NCBI GenBank assembly: GCA_029933225.1
Contig: JAOZOO010000001.1
Span: 1 to 63,882, forward strand
DNA length: 63,882 nucleotides
DNA from: Bacteroidales bacterium
GTDB lineage: Bacteria > Bacteroidota > Bacteroidia > Bacteroidales > F082
Direction of reading: 5' to 3'
The first letter of the stretch is position 1; every line of letters begins with the position of its first letter. Of the stretch, positions 63,329 to 63,882 are shown piece after piece. A program made the translations under genes and the position numbers. The notes below the pieces were generated by a model. It did not search any database. It was not told the DNA's origin and saw only the letters and a list, made by a program, of their open reading frames with translations.

Positions 63329-63778
63329 CTATTTCATAAACTGCAAATTTCGATAGTATAAAAGTATAAAAATTATTGAAATTAACAAAGGAATAACAGG
63401 GAAAGGTGCCCCCGGTATATAAAATTCATAAATGATCAGCAACAATATCTGCGCGATGGCATAAAAATGAAAGCCCGTTTTGTTCATTTTCCACATCATC
63501 ATGGCGCCGAGAAGCGAAATAAAATAAAGGATACCCTGGAAAAGGAAAAACTCAGGTGCGATGCTCATCACCATATTAAAACTTTCCATCTCCACAGTCC
63601 CTTCCATAAAACCCAACTGGCCGGATTCAAAAACACCTTGTATAATATCATATAAGAAAAACAAAAGCAGGTTGGCAAAAAATGACAATCCGCTTCCGAT
63701 AAACGTCAGAATACAAAGTACCGTTAACAATACAGGTCTTTGTGCATTATTTTCCCGTTGCTGGAAATTGCTTTCCAT
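63329..63778 (-). CDS. Small membrane protein
   Basis: This 149-residue protein has four membrane helices (LLTVLCILTFIGSGLSFFAN, FFLFQGILYFISLLGAMMMW and others) and a short N-terminal polar tail (MESNFQQRENNAQ). It resembles the DUF4064-like/small integral proteins of Bacteroidota, but I cannot assign a function. The start at 63778 is directly downstream of a tandem repeat. Confidence 0.75.
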   Translation of the reverse strand: MESNFQQRENNAQRPVLLTVLCILTFIGSGLSFFANLLLFFLYDIIQGVFESGQLGFMEGTVEMESFNMVMSIAPEFFLFQGILYFISLLGAMMMWKMNKTGFHFYAIAQILLLIIYEFYIPGAPFPVIPLLISIIFILLYYRNLQFMK

Positions 63779-63785
63779 TTTTTTT

Positions 63786-63864
63786 GAGTTTTGAGTTCGG
63801 AGTTTTGAGTTCAGAGTTTTGAGTTCGGAGTTTTGAGTTCAGAGTTTTGAGTTCAGAGTTTTGA
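63786..63864. repeat. Tandem 14-base repeat
   Basis: About five and a half copies of GAGTTTTGAGTTCRG-type units (unit 14 bases, made of two seven-base halves) follow each other in the region upstream of the gene at 63329-63778. Repeats of GAGTTTTGAGTT type are common short filler in this phylum. Copy number may vary between strains. Confidence 0.75.
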
Positions 63865-63882
63865 GAATTTCTGATTTCTATT

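Noticed and set aside
63786-63864. CRISPR array
   Set aside because: The 14-base units have no spacers between them, and no cas gene is present.
1-63882. tRNA, rRNA, prophage or integrative element genes
   Set aside because: I found no cloverleaf, rRNA-like block, integrase, capsid or conjugation gene in the intergenic regions or frames.

Overview
The window comes from a member of the Bacteroidota, probably an anaerobic or facultative environmental relative of the Bacteroidales/Marinilabiliales. The evidence is two SusC/SusD pairs, GldF/GldG, type IX secretion (T9SS) C-terminal signals, lipoprotein boxes without E. coli-like promoters, many matches to the phylum's -7 box (TAnnTTTG), and enzymes such as indolepyruvate:ferredoxin oxidoreductase. 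The genus cannot be read from the sequence. No rRNA, tRNA, CRISPR array, integrase or intact insertion sequence was seen.

Left part (1-28,219): a resorcinol-lipid locus of the flexirubin type. Its core is a divergent pair of operons. One carries DarA and DarB, which build the dialkylresorcinol ring. The other carries a 1281-residue fusion (MMPL exporter, acyltransferase, methyltransferase) and a glycosyltransferase/DUF2062 protein. Around them lie two copies of a helix-turn-helix-like protein plus BtrH-like acyltransferase module. One copy is followed by an acyl carrier protein and a sulfotransferase. The other is preceded by a hotdog-fold protein and followed by an ABC exporter. Two cobalamin-binding-type radical SAM enzymes, a lysophospholipid-type acyltransferase, a GT4 glycosyltransferase and a TonB-dependent receptor complete the region. 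The aryl-polyene half of a classical flexirubin cluster (ammonia lyase, ketosynthase/chain-length factor, ketoreductase) is not in the window. The simplest reading is a membrane-anchored resorcinolic lipid that may be glycosylated, acylated, sulfated or radically methylated. The product itself is inference.

Middle (28,220-44,558): NADP-type glutamate dehydrogenase with a clear terminator, a GNAT-family remnant, the gldF-gldG-DUF4340 operon, a TPR/LuxR-type signalling protein, a cluster of short palindromes, a small coupled ORF before a T9SS cargo protein, two neighbouring genes with apparent internal deletions (a beta-helix/LamG chimera and a D-cysteine desulfhydrase remnant), small secreted proteins and a PspC/LiaF-like envelope-stress pair.

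Right part (44,559-63,882): central metabolism (isocitrate dehydrogenase, citrate synthase), YjbQ, ACP phosphodiesterase, indolepyruvate oxidoreductase (alpha chain without its usual C-terminal ferredoxin domain), an M23 peptidase lipoprotein, then two tandem SusC/SusD nutrient-uptake pairs on the minus strand with matching promoter-like elements and strong terminators, and two small membrane proteins.
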